The position numbers were made by a program, and so were the translations under genes. 32,482 bases of DNA, from NCBI GenBank assembly GCA_947380655.1, contig CANCRX010000034.1, positions 1 to 32,482 of the forward strand, read 5' to 3'. Positions 7,089-15,699 of the stretch are shown piece by piece. How positions within the stretch are numbered: position 1 is the stretch's first letter; each line of letters starts with the position of its first letter. Below the pieces are notes generated by a model. It made no database searches and was not told the origin of the DNA. It was given only the letters and a program-made list of their open reading frames with translations. The stretch comes from Alcaligenaceae bacterium (GTDB lineage: Bacteria; Pseudomonadota; Gammaproteobacteria; Burkholderiales; Burkholderiaceae_B).

Positions 7089-9956
7089 ATGTCATCAGAA
7101 ATTGAATCATTAGAAAATTCGTACCTGTTTGGGGGCAATGCGCCCTACGTAGAAGAACTCTACGAGTCCTATCTGGATAATCCAGGCTCGGTGCCCGACA
7201 ACTGGCGTAGCTATTTCGACCAGTTGCAAAACGTGCCCGCCACAGACGGTCACGAGGCTACCCGCGATCAGGCGCATGCGCCGATTGTCGAGTCGTTTGC
7301 CCAGCGCGCTAAAGCCAATGCTTTTGTCTCGCGTGGTCAGGAACCTGATCTGGCAGTTGCCTCAAAACAAGTCCATGTTCAATCTCTGATTGCAGCTTAT
7401 CGCACACTCGGCTCACGCTGGGCTGATCTCGATCCGCTCAAGCGCCAGGACCGCCCACCTATCCCTGAACTTGATCCTGCGTTCTACGGTCTCACCGAAG
7501 CCGACCTCGATCAGGTTTTTTCCGCATCGAACACGTATTTCAGCAAGTCTGACACGATGACGCTGCGCGACATTTTGAAAGCGCTGCGCGATACCTATTG
7601 CCGCTCAATCGGCGCCGAGTTCATGTATATGTCGGATCCAGCACATAAGCGCTGGATTCAGGAGCGCCTCGAGTCAACGCTTTCAGCACCCGCTGTAACG
7701 CCAGAGCACAAGCGTCATCTGCTACAACAGCTCACCGAGGCCGAAGGTCTTGAGCGCTATCTCCATACGAAATATGTGGGTCAAAAACGTTTCTCACTAG
7801 AGGGCGGTGACAGCTTTATCGCTTCAATGGATGAGCTGGTCAATCATGCGGGTGACTCAGGTATCCAGGAAATCGTGGTGGGCATGGCGCACCGTGGTCG
7901 TTTGAATATGCTGGTCAACATCATGGGCAAAATGCCTGGTGATTTGTTCGCAGAATTCGAAGGCCATCACGCAGAAGGCCTTTCCGACGGTGACGTGAAA
8001 TACCACAACGGTTTTTCAAGTGATCTATCGACCCGTGGTGGTCCAGTGCACTTGTCACTTGCTTTTAACCCTTCACACCTTGAGATCGTGAACCCAGTCG
8101 TTGAGGGGAGCGTGCGCGCGCGTCAAGAGCGTCGTGGTGCAGAGGGTTTCAAGCAAGTCTTGCCTGTTCTGGTGCACGGTGACTCCGCCTATGCAGGTCA
8201 GGGTGTTGTGATGGAAACCCTCAACCTGGCTATGACACGTGGCTATGGTACGGGCGGTACGGTGCATCTGGTGATTAACAACCAGATCGGTTTCACGACT
8301 TCAGATCCACGCGACGTTCGCTCGACTACATACTGTACCGATGTTTCGAAAATGATCGAAGCACCCGTATTCCATGTAAACGGTGATGATCCTGAGGCCG
8401 TCGTGTTCGCAACACGTCTGGCACTTGATTACCGTATGCAGTTCGGCCGCGACTCAGTGGTCGATATCGTCTGTTTCCGTAAACTCGGTCACAACGAGCA
8501 GGACACACCTGCACTGACGCAGCCTTTGATGTACAAGCGCATTGGCGCGCATCCTGGTACTCGTAAATATTACGCTGACAAACTGACCGCGCAAGGTGTC
8601 CTCAAAGAGGGTGACGGCGACCAGCTCGTCAAAGACTATCGCCAGTACATGGAAGACGGTCGTCGAACGATCGAACCTGTTCTCACCAACTACAAAAACA
8701 AGTTTGCGGTGGACTGGACGCCTTATCTGGGCGCCAAGTGGACCGATCAGGCCGATACCGCTGTGCCATTGGCCGAGCTCAAGCGTCTGGGTGATCGTAT
8801 CACTCAGGTTCCTGAAGGCTTTACGCCGCATTCGCTGGTCACCAAGTTATTAAATGACCGCCGTGCAATGGCGCGTGGTGAGATAAACCTGGACTGGGGT
8901 ATGGGCGAGCATCTCGCATTTGCCTCGCTGGTTGCATCGGGTTACACCGTTCGTATTACCGGGCAGGATTCGGGACGCGGAACATTTACGCATCGTCACG
9001 CGGTGTTGCATGATCAGAATCGCGAGCGCTGGAATGATGGTACGTATATTCCTCTGCAAAACGCAGCCGATGGTCAGGCACCTTTCACTGTCATTGACTC
9101 GGTATTGTCTGAAGAAGCGGTTCTTGGTTTTGAATACGGCTATGCATGTACAGAGCCTAATACACTGACAATCTGGGAAGCCCAGTTCGGCGATTTCGTC
9201 AACGGTGCTCAGGTCGTGATCGACCAGTTTATTGTTTCCGGCGAAGCCAAATGGGGTCGCCAGTGCGGTCTGACCTTGATGTTGCCTCACGGCTATGAAG
9301 GACAAGGCCCAGAGCATTCGTCAGCCCGTATTGAGCGATTCTTGCAATTGTGTGCCGACAACAACATCCAGGTTGTTCAACCCACCAGCGCAGCTCAGAT
9401 TTTCCATCTGTTGCGTCGCCAGATGATCCGTCAGTTCCGCAAGCCTTTGGTGATCCTCACACCAAAATCGTTGTTGCGTAACAAAGACGCAGGTTCACCG
9501 CTAAAGGACCTCTCCAGTGGTCGTTTCAGCCCGATCATCGGCGAAGTCGATGACAAGATCAAGGCCGCCTCGGTCAAACGTGTGCTGGCTTGCTCAGGCA
9601 AGGTTTATTACGATCTGGTGAATGGTCGCCGTGAGCGTGGTGCAGATAATGTTGCGATCGTTCGCGTTGAGCAGCTTTATCCCTTTGCTCACAAGACGTT
9701 TGAGTCGGAATTGCGCAAGTATCCTAATGCAACGGAAGTTGTCTGGGTACAGGATGAACCACAAAACCAGGGTCCTTGGTTCTATGTACAGCATCACTTG
9801 TACGAGAACATGTCCTCGGGTCAAAAACTGGGTTACTCCGGACGTCCTGCCTCGGCATCGCCTGCGGTAGGCTACTTGGCTAAACATCAGGAACAGCAAA
9901 AAGCGTTGGTCGAGCAAGCGTTCGGCAAATTTAAATCCTTTGTGCTGACCAAATAA
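7089..9956 (+). CDS. sucA: 2-oxoglutarate dehydrogenase E1 component
   Basis: SucA is the thiamine-diphosphate-dependent decarboxylase of the 2-oxoglutarate dehydrogenase complex (2-oxoglutarate to succinyl-CoA with SucB and LpdA). The 955 residues match the homodimeric E1o family. The N-terminal segment (SYLFGGNAPYVEELYESYL) is the part that contacts E2 in this family. ThDP and active-site segments include MAHRGRLNML, HGDSAYAGQGVVMETLNL (about 362-379), RKLGHNEQDTP (about 463-473) and DSGRGTFTHRHAVLHDQ (about 627-643). It heads the sucA-sucB-lpdA operon. The start ATG follows AAGGTGAAG at 7073-7081 and is likely controlled by the leader RNA. Confidence 0.98.
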   Translation: MSSEIESLENSYLFGGNAPYVEELYESYLDNPGSVPDNWRSYFDQLQNVPATDGHEATRDQAHAPIVESFAQRAKANAFVSRGQEPDLAVASKQVHVQSLIAAYRTLGSRWADLDPLKRQDRPPIPELDPAFYGLTEADLDQVFSASNTYFSKSDTMTLRDILKALRDTYCRSIGAEFMYMSDPAHKRWIQERLESTLSAPAVTPEHKRHLLQQLTEAEGLERYLHTKYVGQKRFSLEGGDSFIASMDELVNHAGDSGIQEIVVGMAHRGRLNMLVNIMGKMPGDLFAEFEGHHAEGLSDGDVKYHNGFSSDLSTRGGPVHLSLAFNPSHLEIVNPVVEGSVRARQERRGAEGFKQVLPVLVHGDSAYAGQGVVMETLNLAMTRGYGTGGTVHLVINNQIGFTTSDPRDVRSTTYCTDVSKMIEAPVFHVNGDDPEAVVFATRLALDYRMQFGRDSVVDIVCFRKLGHNEQDTPALTQPLMYKRIGAHPGTRKYYADKLTAQGVLKEGDGDQLVKDYRQYMEDGRRTIEPVLTNYKNKFAVDWTPYLGAKWTDQADTAVPLAELKRLGDRITQVPEGFTPHSLVTKLLNDRRAMARGEINLDWGMGEHLAFASLVASGYTVRITGQDSGRGTFTHRHAVLHDQNRERWNDGTYIPLQNAADGQAPFTVIDSVLSEEAVLGFEYGYACTEPNTLTIWEAQFGDFVNGAQVVIDQFIVSGEAKWGRQCGLTLMLPHGYEGQGPEHSSARIERFLQLCADNNIQVVQPTSAAQIFHLLRRQMIRQFRKPLVILTPKSLLRNKDAGSPLKDLSSGRFSPIIGEVDDKIKAASVKRVLACSGKVYYDLVNGRRERGADNVAIVRVEQLYPFAHKTFESELRKYPNATEVVWVQDEPQNQGPWFYVQHHLYENMSSGQKLGYSGRPASASPAVGYLAKHQEQQKALVEQAFGKFKSFVLTK

Positions 9957-10018
9957 GCTCAACCTAATCGAACAAAAATTCGTACTCAAAAAAGTACTTA
10001 AAAACATACGGAAAAATT

Positions 10019-11245
10019 ATGGCTATCACCGACGTTGTTGTTCCCCAATTGTCAGAGTCAGTATCCGAAGCAACCCTGCTTACCTGGAAGAAAAAGCCAG
10101 GCGAGGCCATTCAGGCTGACGAAATCCTGATCGAAGTTGAAACAGATAAAGTTGTGCTCGAAGTGCCAGCGCCTGCTTCAGGGGTATTGAAAGAAATCGT
10201 CGAGGCCGATGGCAGCATGGTGACTTCAGGTCAGGTTATCGCACGTATCGATACCGCTGCGACAGCTTCTGCCGCTCCCGCTGCAGCCGCCCCTGCTCCT
10301 GCAGTTGCCGCGCCAGCCGCTGCGGCACCAGCGCAAGCCGCTAAAGCCGCTGCCGGTGCGATTGCTTCGCCAGCTGCTTCCAAGATTCTCGCTGACAAAG
10401 GCGTCTCAGCTGAAGGCGTAGCTGGTACGGGTCGCGATGGTCGTATTACCAAGGGCGATGCGTTGGGAGCCTCCGCAGCCCCAGTCGCAGCACCTGCCAA
10501 AGCCGCTGCTGCGCCGGCTGCCCCGATGACGCAGTCACTCGACGGTCGTCCAGAGCAGCGCGTGCCCATGAGCCGTTTGCGTGCCCGTATTGCTGAGCGT
10601 TTGTTGCAATCGCAGCAGGACAATGCGATCCTGACCACGTTCAACGAAGTCAACATGCAAGGCGTGATCGATCTGCGCAACTTGTACAAAGACAAGTTCG
10701 AAAAAGAACACGGCGTCAAGCTCGGCTTTATGTCTTTCTTTGTGAAAGCCGCTGTAGCAGCACTCAAGCGTTACCCATTACTGAACGCTTCTGTTGATGG
10801 CAAAGACATCATTTATCACGGCTATTTTGATATTGGTATCGCTGTGGGTAGCCCACGTGGTCTGGTCGTGCCAATCCTGCGTAATGCAGATCAGATGTCG
10901 ATCGCTGAAATCGAAAAAACCATTGCTGACTTCGGTAAGCGTGCTGCCGAAGGCAAGCTCGGTATCGAAGAAATGACGGGCGGTACGTTCTCGATCTCTA
11001 ATGGTGGTGTGTTTGGTTCGATGCTCTCGACACCAATTATCAACCCACCACAGTCAGCGATCCTTGGCGTGCACGCGACGAAAGACCGCGCAGTGGTAGA
11101 AAAAGGCCAGATCGTGATTCGTCCGATTAACTACCTCGCGATGTCTTATGACCACCGTATCATCGATGGCCGTGAGGCGGTATTAGGCCTGGTCGCCATG
11201 AAAGAAGCGCTCGAAGATCCACAGCGTTTGTTGCTCGAAATCTAA
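10019..11245 (+). CDS. sucB: Dihydrolipoyl succinyltransferase, E2 component of 2-oxoglutarate dehydrogenase
   Basis: SucB forms the core of the complex and moves the succinyl group from lipoamide to CoA. Domain order in its 408 residues is as follows. A single lipoyl domain (1-78) carries the lipoylated Lys44 in EVETDKVVLEVPAP. An Ala/Pro-rich flexible linker covers about 79-113. The peripheral-subunit-binding domain is at about 115-150 (SPAASKILADKGV then GTGRDGRITKGD). A second Ala-rich linker covers 150-170. The catalytic domain ends with YDHRIIDGREAV, in which His379 and Asp383 are catalytic. A short AT-rich spacer (62 nt) separates it from sucA and only 12 nt separate it from lpdA. Confidence 0.98.
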   Translation: MAITDVVVPQLSESVSEATLLTWKKKPGEAIQADEILIEVETDKVVLEVPAPASGVLKEIVEADGSMVTSGQVIARIDTAATASAAPAAAAPAPAVAAPAAAAPAQAAKAAAGAIASPAASKILADKGVSAEGVAGTGRDGRITKGDALGASAAPVAAPAKAAAAPAAPMTQSLDGRPEQRVPMSRLRARIAERLLQSQQDNAILTTFNEVNMQGVIDLRNLYKDKFEKEHGVKLGFMSFFVKAAVAALKRYPLLNASVDGKDIIYHGYFDIGIAVGSPRGLVVPILRNADQMSIAEIEKTIADFGKRAAEGKLGIEEMTGGTFSISNGGVFGSMLSTPIINPPQSAILGVHATKDRAVVEKGQIVIRPINYLAMSYDHRIIDGREAVLGLVAMKEALEDPQRLLLEI

Positions 11246-11257
11246 GCCGGGATATCC

Positions 11258-12685
11258 ATGTCTAATCAATTTGATGTTGTTGTTATTGGTGCTGGCCCTG
11301 GTGGCTATATCGCAGCGATTCGCGCAGCCCAACTGGGTATGTCTGTGGCTTGTATCGATGCCTGGCAAAACGGCCAGGGCGGTCCAGCTCCAGGTGGTAC
11401 CTGCACAAACGTAGGTTGTATTCCTTCAAAAGCATTGCTGCAATCGTCTGAGCATTTTGATCAGGCTAATCACCACTTTGCCGAGCACGGCATTGAGGTC
11501 AAAGGCGTATCACTCAAGCTCGACACGATGATTGGTCGTAAAAATGCCGTTGTTAAGCAAAACAACGACGGTATTTTGTACTTGTTCAAAAAGAACAAGA
11601 TCACGTTCTTCCATGGCAAGGGCGCGTTTGCCGGCCAGGTAAATGGTGGGTATGCGATCAAGGTCACGGGTACAACCGACGCTGAAATGGTTGCCAAGCA
11701 TGTTGTGATCGCGACGGGCTCGTCAGCACGTGAGTTGCCTGGTCTGCCCTTTGATGAGCAGCAGATCCTGTCTAACGATGGCGCATTGAACATCGCTGCC
11801 GTACCTAAAAAGCTCGGTGTGATCGGTGCTGGAGTGATCGGTCTCGAGATGGGTAGCGTCTGGCGTCGTCTGGGTGCTGAAGTGACTGTGCTCGAAGCCA
11901 TGCCCGAGTTCCTGGCTGCGGTGGACACACAGGTCGCTAAAGAAGCGCTCAAGCAATTCACCAAACAAGGTCTGTCCATCAACATGGGCGTCAAGATCGG
12001 TGAAATTAAAGCGACGGCTAAACAAGTCACCATCCCTTATACCGATGCGAAAGGTGCCGAGCAAAAATTGGTCGTCGACAAGCTGATCGTCTCGATCGGT
12101 CGTGTGCCCTACACAGGCGGACTCAACACGGAATCGGTTGGTCTGGCGATGGACGAGCGTGGTTTTGTCGTAGTCGATGGCGATTGCAAAACCAATCTGC
12201 CTAACGTTTGGGCAGTCGGTGATGTAGTGCGTGGTCCAGCACTCGCGCACAAAGCCGAAGAAGAAGGCGTTGCCGTTGCCGAGCGTATCGCTGGTCAGCA
12301 TGGCCACGTCAATTTCGACACCATTCCCTGGGTCATTTATACCTCGCCAGAGATCGCTTGGGTCGGTAAGACCGAGCAGCAATTAAAGGCAGCAGGACAC
12401 GCTTACAAGTCAGGTAGCTTTCCTTTCCTGGCAAACGGTCGTGCCCGCGCGTTGGGTGATACAACCGGGTTTGTAAAAATCCTGGCGGATGAAGCCACCG
12501 ACGAGGTGCTCGGCGTGCATATCATTGGCCCCATGGCATCCGAGTTGATTGCCGAGGCTGTCACCATCATGGAATTCCGTGGTGCGGCTGAAGACATCGC
12601 TCGTATTTGCCATGCACATCCAACGTTGTCAGAGTCCATGAAAGAAGCTGCTTTGGCCGTTGATAAGCGCACACTGAATTTCTAA
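11258..12685 (+). CDS. lpdA: Dihydrolipoyl dehydrogenase, E3 component
   Basis: E3 reoxidises dihydrolipoamide on SucB and passes electrons through FAD to NAD. The 475 residues show the FAD Rossmann motif VVIGAGPGGYIAAIRAAQLG (8-27), the redox disulfide GGTCTNVGCIP (Cys49, Cys54), an NAD-binding motif GVIGAGVIGLEMGSVW (about 188-203), the second FAD contact VWAVGDVVRGPALAHKAEEE and the catalytic pair His454-Glu459 in HAHPTLSE. It is the last gene of the suc operon, and a strong terminator follows 19 nt after its stop. Its place in this operon suggests an E3 dedicated to 2-oxoglutarate dehydrogenase; sharing with pyruvate dehydrogenase cannot be excluded. Confidence 0.98.
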   Translation: MSNQFDVVVIGAGPGGYIAAIRAAQLGMSVACIDAWQNGQGGPAPGGTCTNVGCIPSKALLQSSEHFDQANHHFAEHGIEVKGVSLKLDTMIGRKNAVVKQNNDGILYLFKKNKITFFHGKGAFAGQVNGGYAIKVTGTTDAEMVAKHVVIATGSSARELPGLPFDEQQILSNDGALNIAAVPKKLGVIGAGVIGLEMGSVWRRLGAEVTVLEAMPEFLAAVDTQVAKEALKQFTKQGLSINMGVKIGEIKATAKQVTIPYTDAKGAEQKLVVDKLIVSIGRVPYTGGLNTESVGLAMDERGFVVVDGDCKTNLPNVWAVGDVVRGPALAHKAEEEGVAVAERIAGQHGHVNFDTIPWVIYTSPEIAWVGKTEQQLKAAGHAYKSGSFPFLANGRARALGDTTGFVKILADEATDEVLGVHIIGPMASELIAEAVTIMEFRGAAEDIARICHAHPTLSESMKEAALAVDKRTLNF

Positions 12686-12704
12686 TTCTGTTTGCACGTC
12701 CTTT

Positions 12705-12744
12705 AAATGGTCTGAACATCTCCTGATTTGTTCAGACCATTTTT
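12705..12744 (+). terminator. Intrinsic terminator of the sucA-sucB-lpdA operon
   Basis: AAATGGTCTGAAC (12705-12717) and GTTCAGACCATTT (12730-12742) form a perfect 13-bp stem with a 12-nt loop, and the T-run reaches 12744. It ends 28 nt before the zapE ATG chosen here, so it argues against any zapE start further upstream, such as the in-frame ATT-type codons near 12728. Confidence 0.92.
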
Positions 12745-12772
12745 CATATTCCTTGATCAAAAGTTTGGCGTT

Positions 12773-13864
12773 ATGAACGTTCTTGAGTATTACGAGCAAA
12801 CATTAGCTGAACGTGGCTACAAACCCGACCATTCGCAACGTGCTGCGATTGAGCGTTTGCAACGTTATTTTGACGAGTGGATCGCATTTAAAGGCGATCG
12901 TTCCAATGCGGTTAAGCGCCTGCTGAAGCGGCCTGCGGTGCCTAAAGGCGTTTATCTATGGGGCGGAGTCGGGCGTGGAAAAAGCTTCCTGATGGATGCC
13001 TTCTATGCGACCGTGCCTGTCGAGCGCAAGACCAGGCTGCATTTTCACGAATTTATGCGTAGCGTGCATCGCCAGCTCGATGAAGTCAAAGGCATGCAGG
13101 ATCCGCTCGATGAGGTGGCCAAGCGTCTTTCCAAGCGTTACCGACTGATTTGTTTTGACGAATTTCATGTCTCCGATGTGGCTGACGCGATGATTCTTTA
13201 TCGGTTGTTGCTCAAGCTTTTTGAACATGGCACATCATTTGTGATGACCTCCAATTACGAGCCGTCTTTGCTCTATCCTGATGGTTTACATCGCGATCGT
13301 ATTTTGCCTGCTATCGAATTGATCAAGGCACGCATGGATGTATTGAATGTGGATGCAGGTGTTGATTACCGTCGACGTGCGCTTGAGCAGGTCAAGTGCT
13401 ATCACACCCCCTTAAGTCCTGAGACAGAGCAAGCGCTTGAACATGCTTTCGAGCAGCTCTCCGATACGGCACCGCAGGATCCCGTCTTGCATATTGAACA
13501 CCGCGAGATTCTGGCAAAAAAGCGTGCGGGTAGTGTGGTGTGGTTGGACTTTGCCACTTTATGTGGCGGGCCGCGCTCACAGAACGATTACCTTGAGCTC
13601 GCGAGCCGTTTTCATGCAGTGATTTTGTCGGAAGTCCCTGCGATGGGACCGAGGCAGGCTTCAGAAGCGAGACGCTTCACCTGGTTAATCGATGTTTTCT
13701 ACGACCATAAGGTCAAGCTTATTATGTCGGCGGCCTGCGAACCCGAAGAAATCTACACAACGGGTCCAATGTCGGGTGAGTTCCACCGGACGGTTTCACG
13801 TATTCTGGAAATGCAATCCAAAGAGTATCTTGAGAGCGAAAGACGCGATACCGTTGATCTCTAA
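12773..13864 (+). CDS. zapE: Cell division protein ZapE, AFG1-like ATPase
   Basis: ZapE is a P-loop ATPase that in E. coli associates with FtsZ and the constricting Z-ring; its mitochondrial relative is AFG1/LACE1. The product is 363 residues from ATG 12773 (MNVLEYYEQTLAERGY), close to the E. coli length. Visible motifs are Walker A GGVGRGKS (64-71) and Walker B LICFDEFHVSD (about 125-135), followed by the family segment FVMTSNYEPSLLYPDGLHRD. The start at 12773 is chosen because the reading frame further upstream runs through the lpdA terminator. trpS follows after about 40 nt on the same strand. Confidence 0.95.
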   Translation: MNVLEYYEQTLAERGYKPDHSQRAAIERLQRYFDEWIAFKGDRSNAVKRLLKRPAVPKGVYLWGGVGRGKSFLMDAFYATVPVERKTRLHFHEFMRSVHRQLDEVKGMQDPLDEVAKRLSKRYRLICFDEFHVSDVADAMILYRLLLKLFEHGTSFVMTSNYEPSLLYPDGLHRDRILPAIELIKARMDVLNVDAGVDYRRRALEQVKCYHTPLSPETEQALEHAFEQLSDTAPQDPVLHIEHREILAKKRAGSVVWLDFATLCGGPRSQNDYLELASRFHAVILSEVPAMGPRQASEARRFTWLIDVFYDHKVKLIMSAACEPEEIYTTGPMSGEFHRTVSRILEMQSKEYLESERRDTVDL

Positions 13865-13907
13865 GAATTTCATTTAACTTGCACTTCACTATTTCTGATT
13901 GGTTCTG

Positions 13908-15299
13908 ATGATGAATACCCCCGTAACAAAGACCAAGGCAACCAACACCCGCGTGCTGACAGGCATCACGACCTCTGGCACGCCGCATCTTGGTAACTAC
14001 GTCGGTGCGATTCGTCCTGCGATTGAGGCGAGTCAGAGCCATGATGTGGATGCCTTCTTTTTCCTCGCTGACTATCACGCGTTGATCAAGTGCGAGGATC
14101 CCGATCGCATTGCACGCTCACGACTTGAGATCGCGGCGACCTGGTTAGCGGGTGGTCTCGATGCAAACCGTGTAACGTTTTATCGCCAGTCAGATGTTCC
14201 CGAGATTCCCGAACTGAGCTGGATGCTGACTTGCGTGACGGGTAAGGGCTTGATGAATCGTGCCCATGCCTACAAAGCTTCAGTTGATCAGAATTTGGCC
14301 AAGGGTGTTGAGGAAGATGATGGCATCAATATGGGGTTGTTCTCCTACCCCATCCTGATGGCCGCGGATATCCTGATGTTTAACGCACATAAGGTTCCCG
14401 TCGGTCGTGATCAGACCCAGCATCTGGAAATGGCACGCGATATCGCCCAACGCTTTAATCATCTGTTTGGGCGTGGCCACGATTTCTTTGTCTTGCCAGA
14501 GGCTGTGATTGCCGAAGATGTGGCGACCTTACCGGGTCTGGATGGTCGCAAGATGTCCAAGAGTTACAACAATACTGTGCCTTTGTTTGAAGGTGGTGCC
14601 AAGGCGTTGAAGTCTGCCGTAGCAAAAATCGTGACCGATTCACGCGGCCCCGGCGAGCCTAAGGACGCAGACGCCTCGCATTTATATTTGATCTACAAGG
14701 CCTTTGCTAAGCCTGCAGAGGCTGCTGCGTTCCGTGAGGAGTTAATCGGTGGCATGGGTTGGGGCGATGCTAAGCAACGTCTCTGCGCGCGCATTGAAGA
14801 GGAAATTGGACCCTTGCGTGATCACTATGCTGATCTGATGGCGCATCCCGATCGGATTGAGGACATCCTGCAAGAGGGCGCGCGTAAAGCGCGAGCGATT
14901 GCGACACCGTTTATGAAGGAATTACGTCAAGCGGTGGGGTTGCGTAATTTGTCGACTGGTATGCAAGCAAAGTCAGGTCAATCAGGTAAGGCTGCTGGTA
15001 AAGCTGCGCGTTACGTAAGCTTTCGCGACGAGACGGGCCAGTTTCGTTTTCGCCTGATGAGTGCTGAGGGGATTGAGCTGTTTTGCTCAATACCTTTTGC
15101 TGATCCCAAGCAAGCGGGTGTGACGATGAAGAGCTTGCAGACCAAGCTCGCAGATGACGTGGTGGTGCTGACTGGTGAGGCAGCTTTTGAAATCGCGATG
15201 AATGGTCAGAAAGTCGCAGATGGTGTGGCCAGCGAGTCAAGTGCTGCACGCGATAAGGTGATTGAGTCTTTACGTGTAGCGATGCAGCCTGCAGATTAA
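13908..15299 (+). CDS. trpS: Tryptophanyl-tRNA synthetase with C-terminal extension
   Basis: TrpRS charges tRNA-Trp. Class I signatures are clear: TTSGTPHLGNYVGAI (HIGH variant, about residues 21-35) and GRKMSKSYNNT (KMSKS, about residue 215). The catalytic and anticodon parts end near residue 340 (EGARKARAIATPFMKELRQAVGL), the whole length of E. coli TrpRS. Here about 110 residues follow: a Gly/Ala/Lys linker, then a segment starting ARYVSFRDETGQFRFRLMSA that resembles one repeat of the YegP/DUF1508 fold, and a second weaker copy near EAAFEIAMNGQKVADG. Total is 463 residues from ATG 13908; ATG 13911 is equally possible, since no clear ribosome site is present. Confidence 0.95.
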   Translation: MMNTPVTKTKATNTRVLTGITTSGTPHLGNYVGAIRPAIEASQSHDVDAFFFLADYHALIKCEDPDRIARSRLEIAATWLAGGLDANRVTFYRQSDVPEIPELSWMLTCVTGKGLMNRAHAYKASVDQNLAKGVEEDDGINMGLFSYPILMAADILMFNAHKVPVGRDQTQHLEMARDIAQRFNHLFGRGHDFFVLPEAVIAEDVATLPGLDGRKMSKSYNNTVPLFEGGAKALKSAVAKIVTDSRGPGEPKDADASHLYLIYKAFAKPAEAAAFREELIGGMGWGDAKQRLCARIEEEIGPLRDHYADLMAHPDRIEDILQEGARKARAIATPFMKELRQAVGLRNLSTGMQAKSGQSGKAAGKAARYVSFRDETGQFRFRLMSAEGIELFCSIPFADPKQAGVTMKSLQTKLADDVVVLTGEAAFEIAMNGQKVADGVASESSAARDKVIESLRVAMQPAD

Positions 15300-15323
15300 T
15301 GACTGATATCTCTGTAGAGGTAC

Positions 15324-15695
15324 TCAGTACTCCTCATCGTCATGGGGCGTCACGATGCGGCTGTAGTCCAGTTCAATAAACTGGGTCGTTCTCTTTGAAT
15401 GAATCATCAGGCGCGTCATGAATGTGCGGCCGTCTGCAAGGTTGACGTCGATTAGGTATGCTCCAGCAGGCACATTGCTCAGGCGAAAGAAACCTTCTGA
15501 ATCGCTGTGGGCTTCCAATGCATAGTCTGCATTCTTTCGTACGTGAATCTTCGCCTCTGAAAAGACTCTCGCATCAGAATTGTCAACTACACGTCCAACT
15601 AATTCGGTGGCATGTGCAGGCGCTAACAATCCTATGCAAACGCAAGCCACCATACAAGAAAAAAATTTGAGCAGGCTGCGGGTATGGTTCAACAT
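15324..15695 (-). CDS. Small exported protein with carboxypeptidase-regulatory-like (transthyretin-like) domain
   Basis: This 123-residue protein starts with a signal peptide (basic MLNHTRSLLKFF, hydrophobic core, likely cleavage after AHA near residue 29). The mature part, ELVGRVVDNSDARVFSEAKI through the SEGFFRLSNVPAGAYLIDV motif, matches the CarboxypepD_reg/transthyretin-like beta sandwich often found in exported proteins. No enzymatic residues are seen; a periplasmic or surface binding role is inference. ATG 15695 lies 4 nt after the stop of the upstream phosphatase gene, and its ribosome site AGGA is inside that gene's last codons, so the two are almost certainly cotranscribed and translationally coupled. 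The specific function is unknown. Confidence 0.8.
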   Translation of the reverse strand: MLNHTRSLLKFFSCMVACVCIGLLAPAHATELVGRVVDNSDARVFSEAKIHVRKNADYALEAHSDSEGFFRLSNVPAGAYLIDVNLADGRTFMTRLMIHSKRTTQFIELDYSRIVTPHDDEEY

Positions 15696-15699
15696 CGGA

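Noticed and set aside
9957..10018. Small hairpins in the sucA-sucB spacer (CGAA/TTCG and GTACT/AGTAC)
   Set aside because: Stems are only 4-5 bp in an AT-rich spacer with no proper T-run; not convincing as a terminator or processing site.
10231..10767. Open frame of 178 codons on the minus strand opposite sucB
   Set aside because: It is opposite the Ala-rich linkers of SucB; GCN repeats give long antisense frames free of stops. No domain or ribosome site.
12728..12772. Upstream extension of zapE
   Set aside because: The extension would be encoded by the lpdA terminator itself, and it lacks family similarity.
15300..15330. Possible terminator between trpS and the convergent small gene (GTACTCAGTAC palindrome)
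   Set aside because: The stem is too short to form with a real loop and has no T-run.
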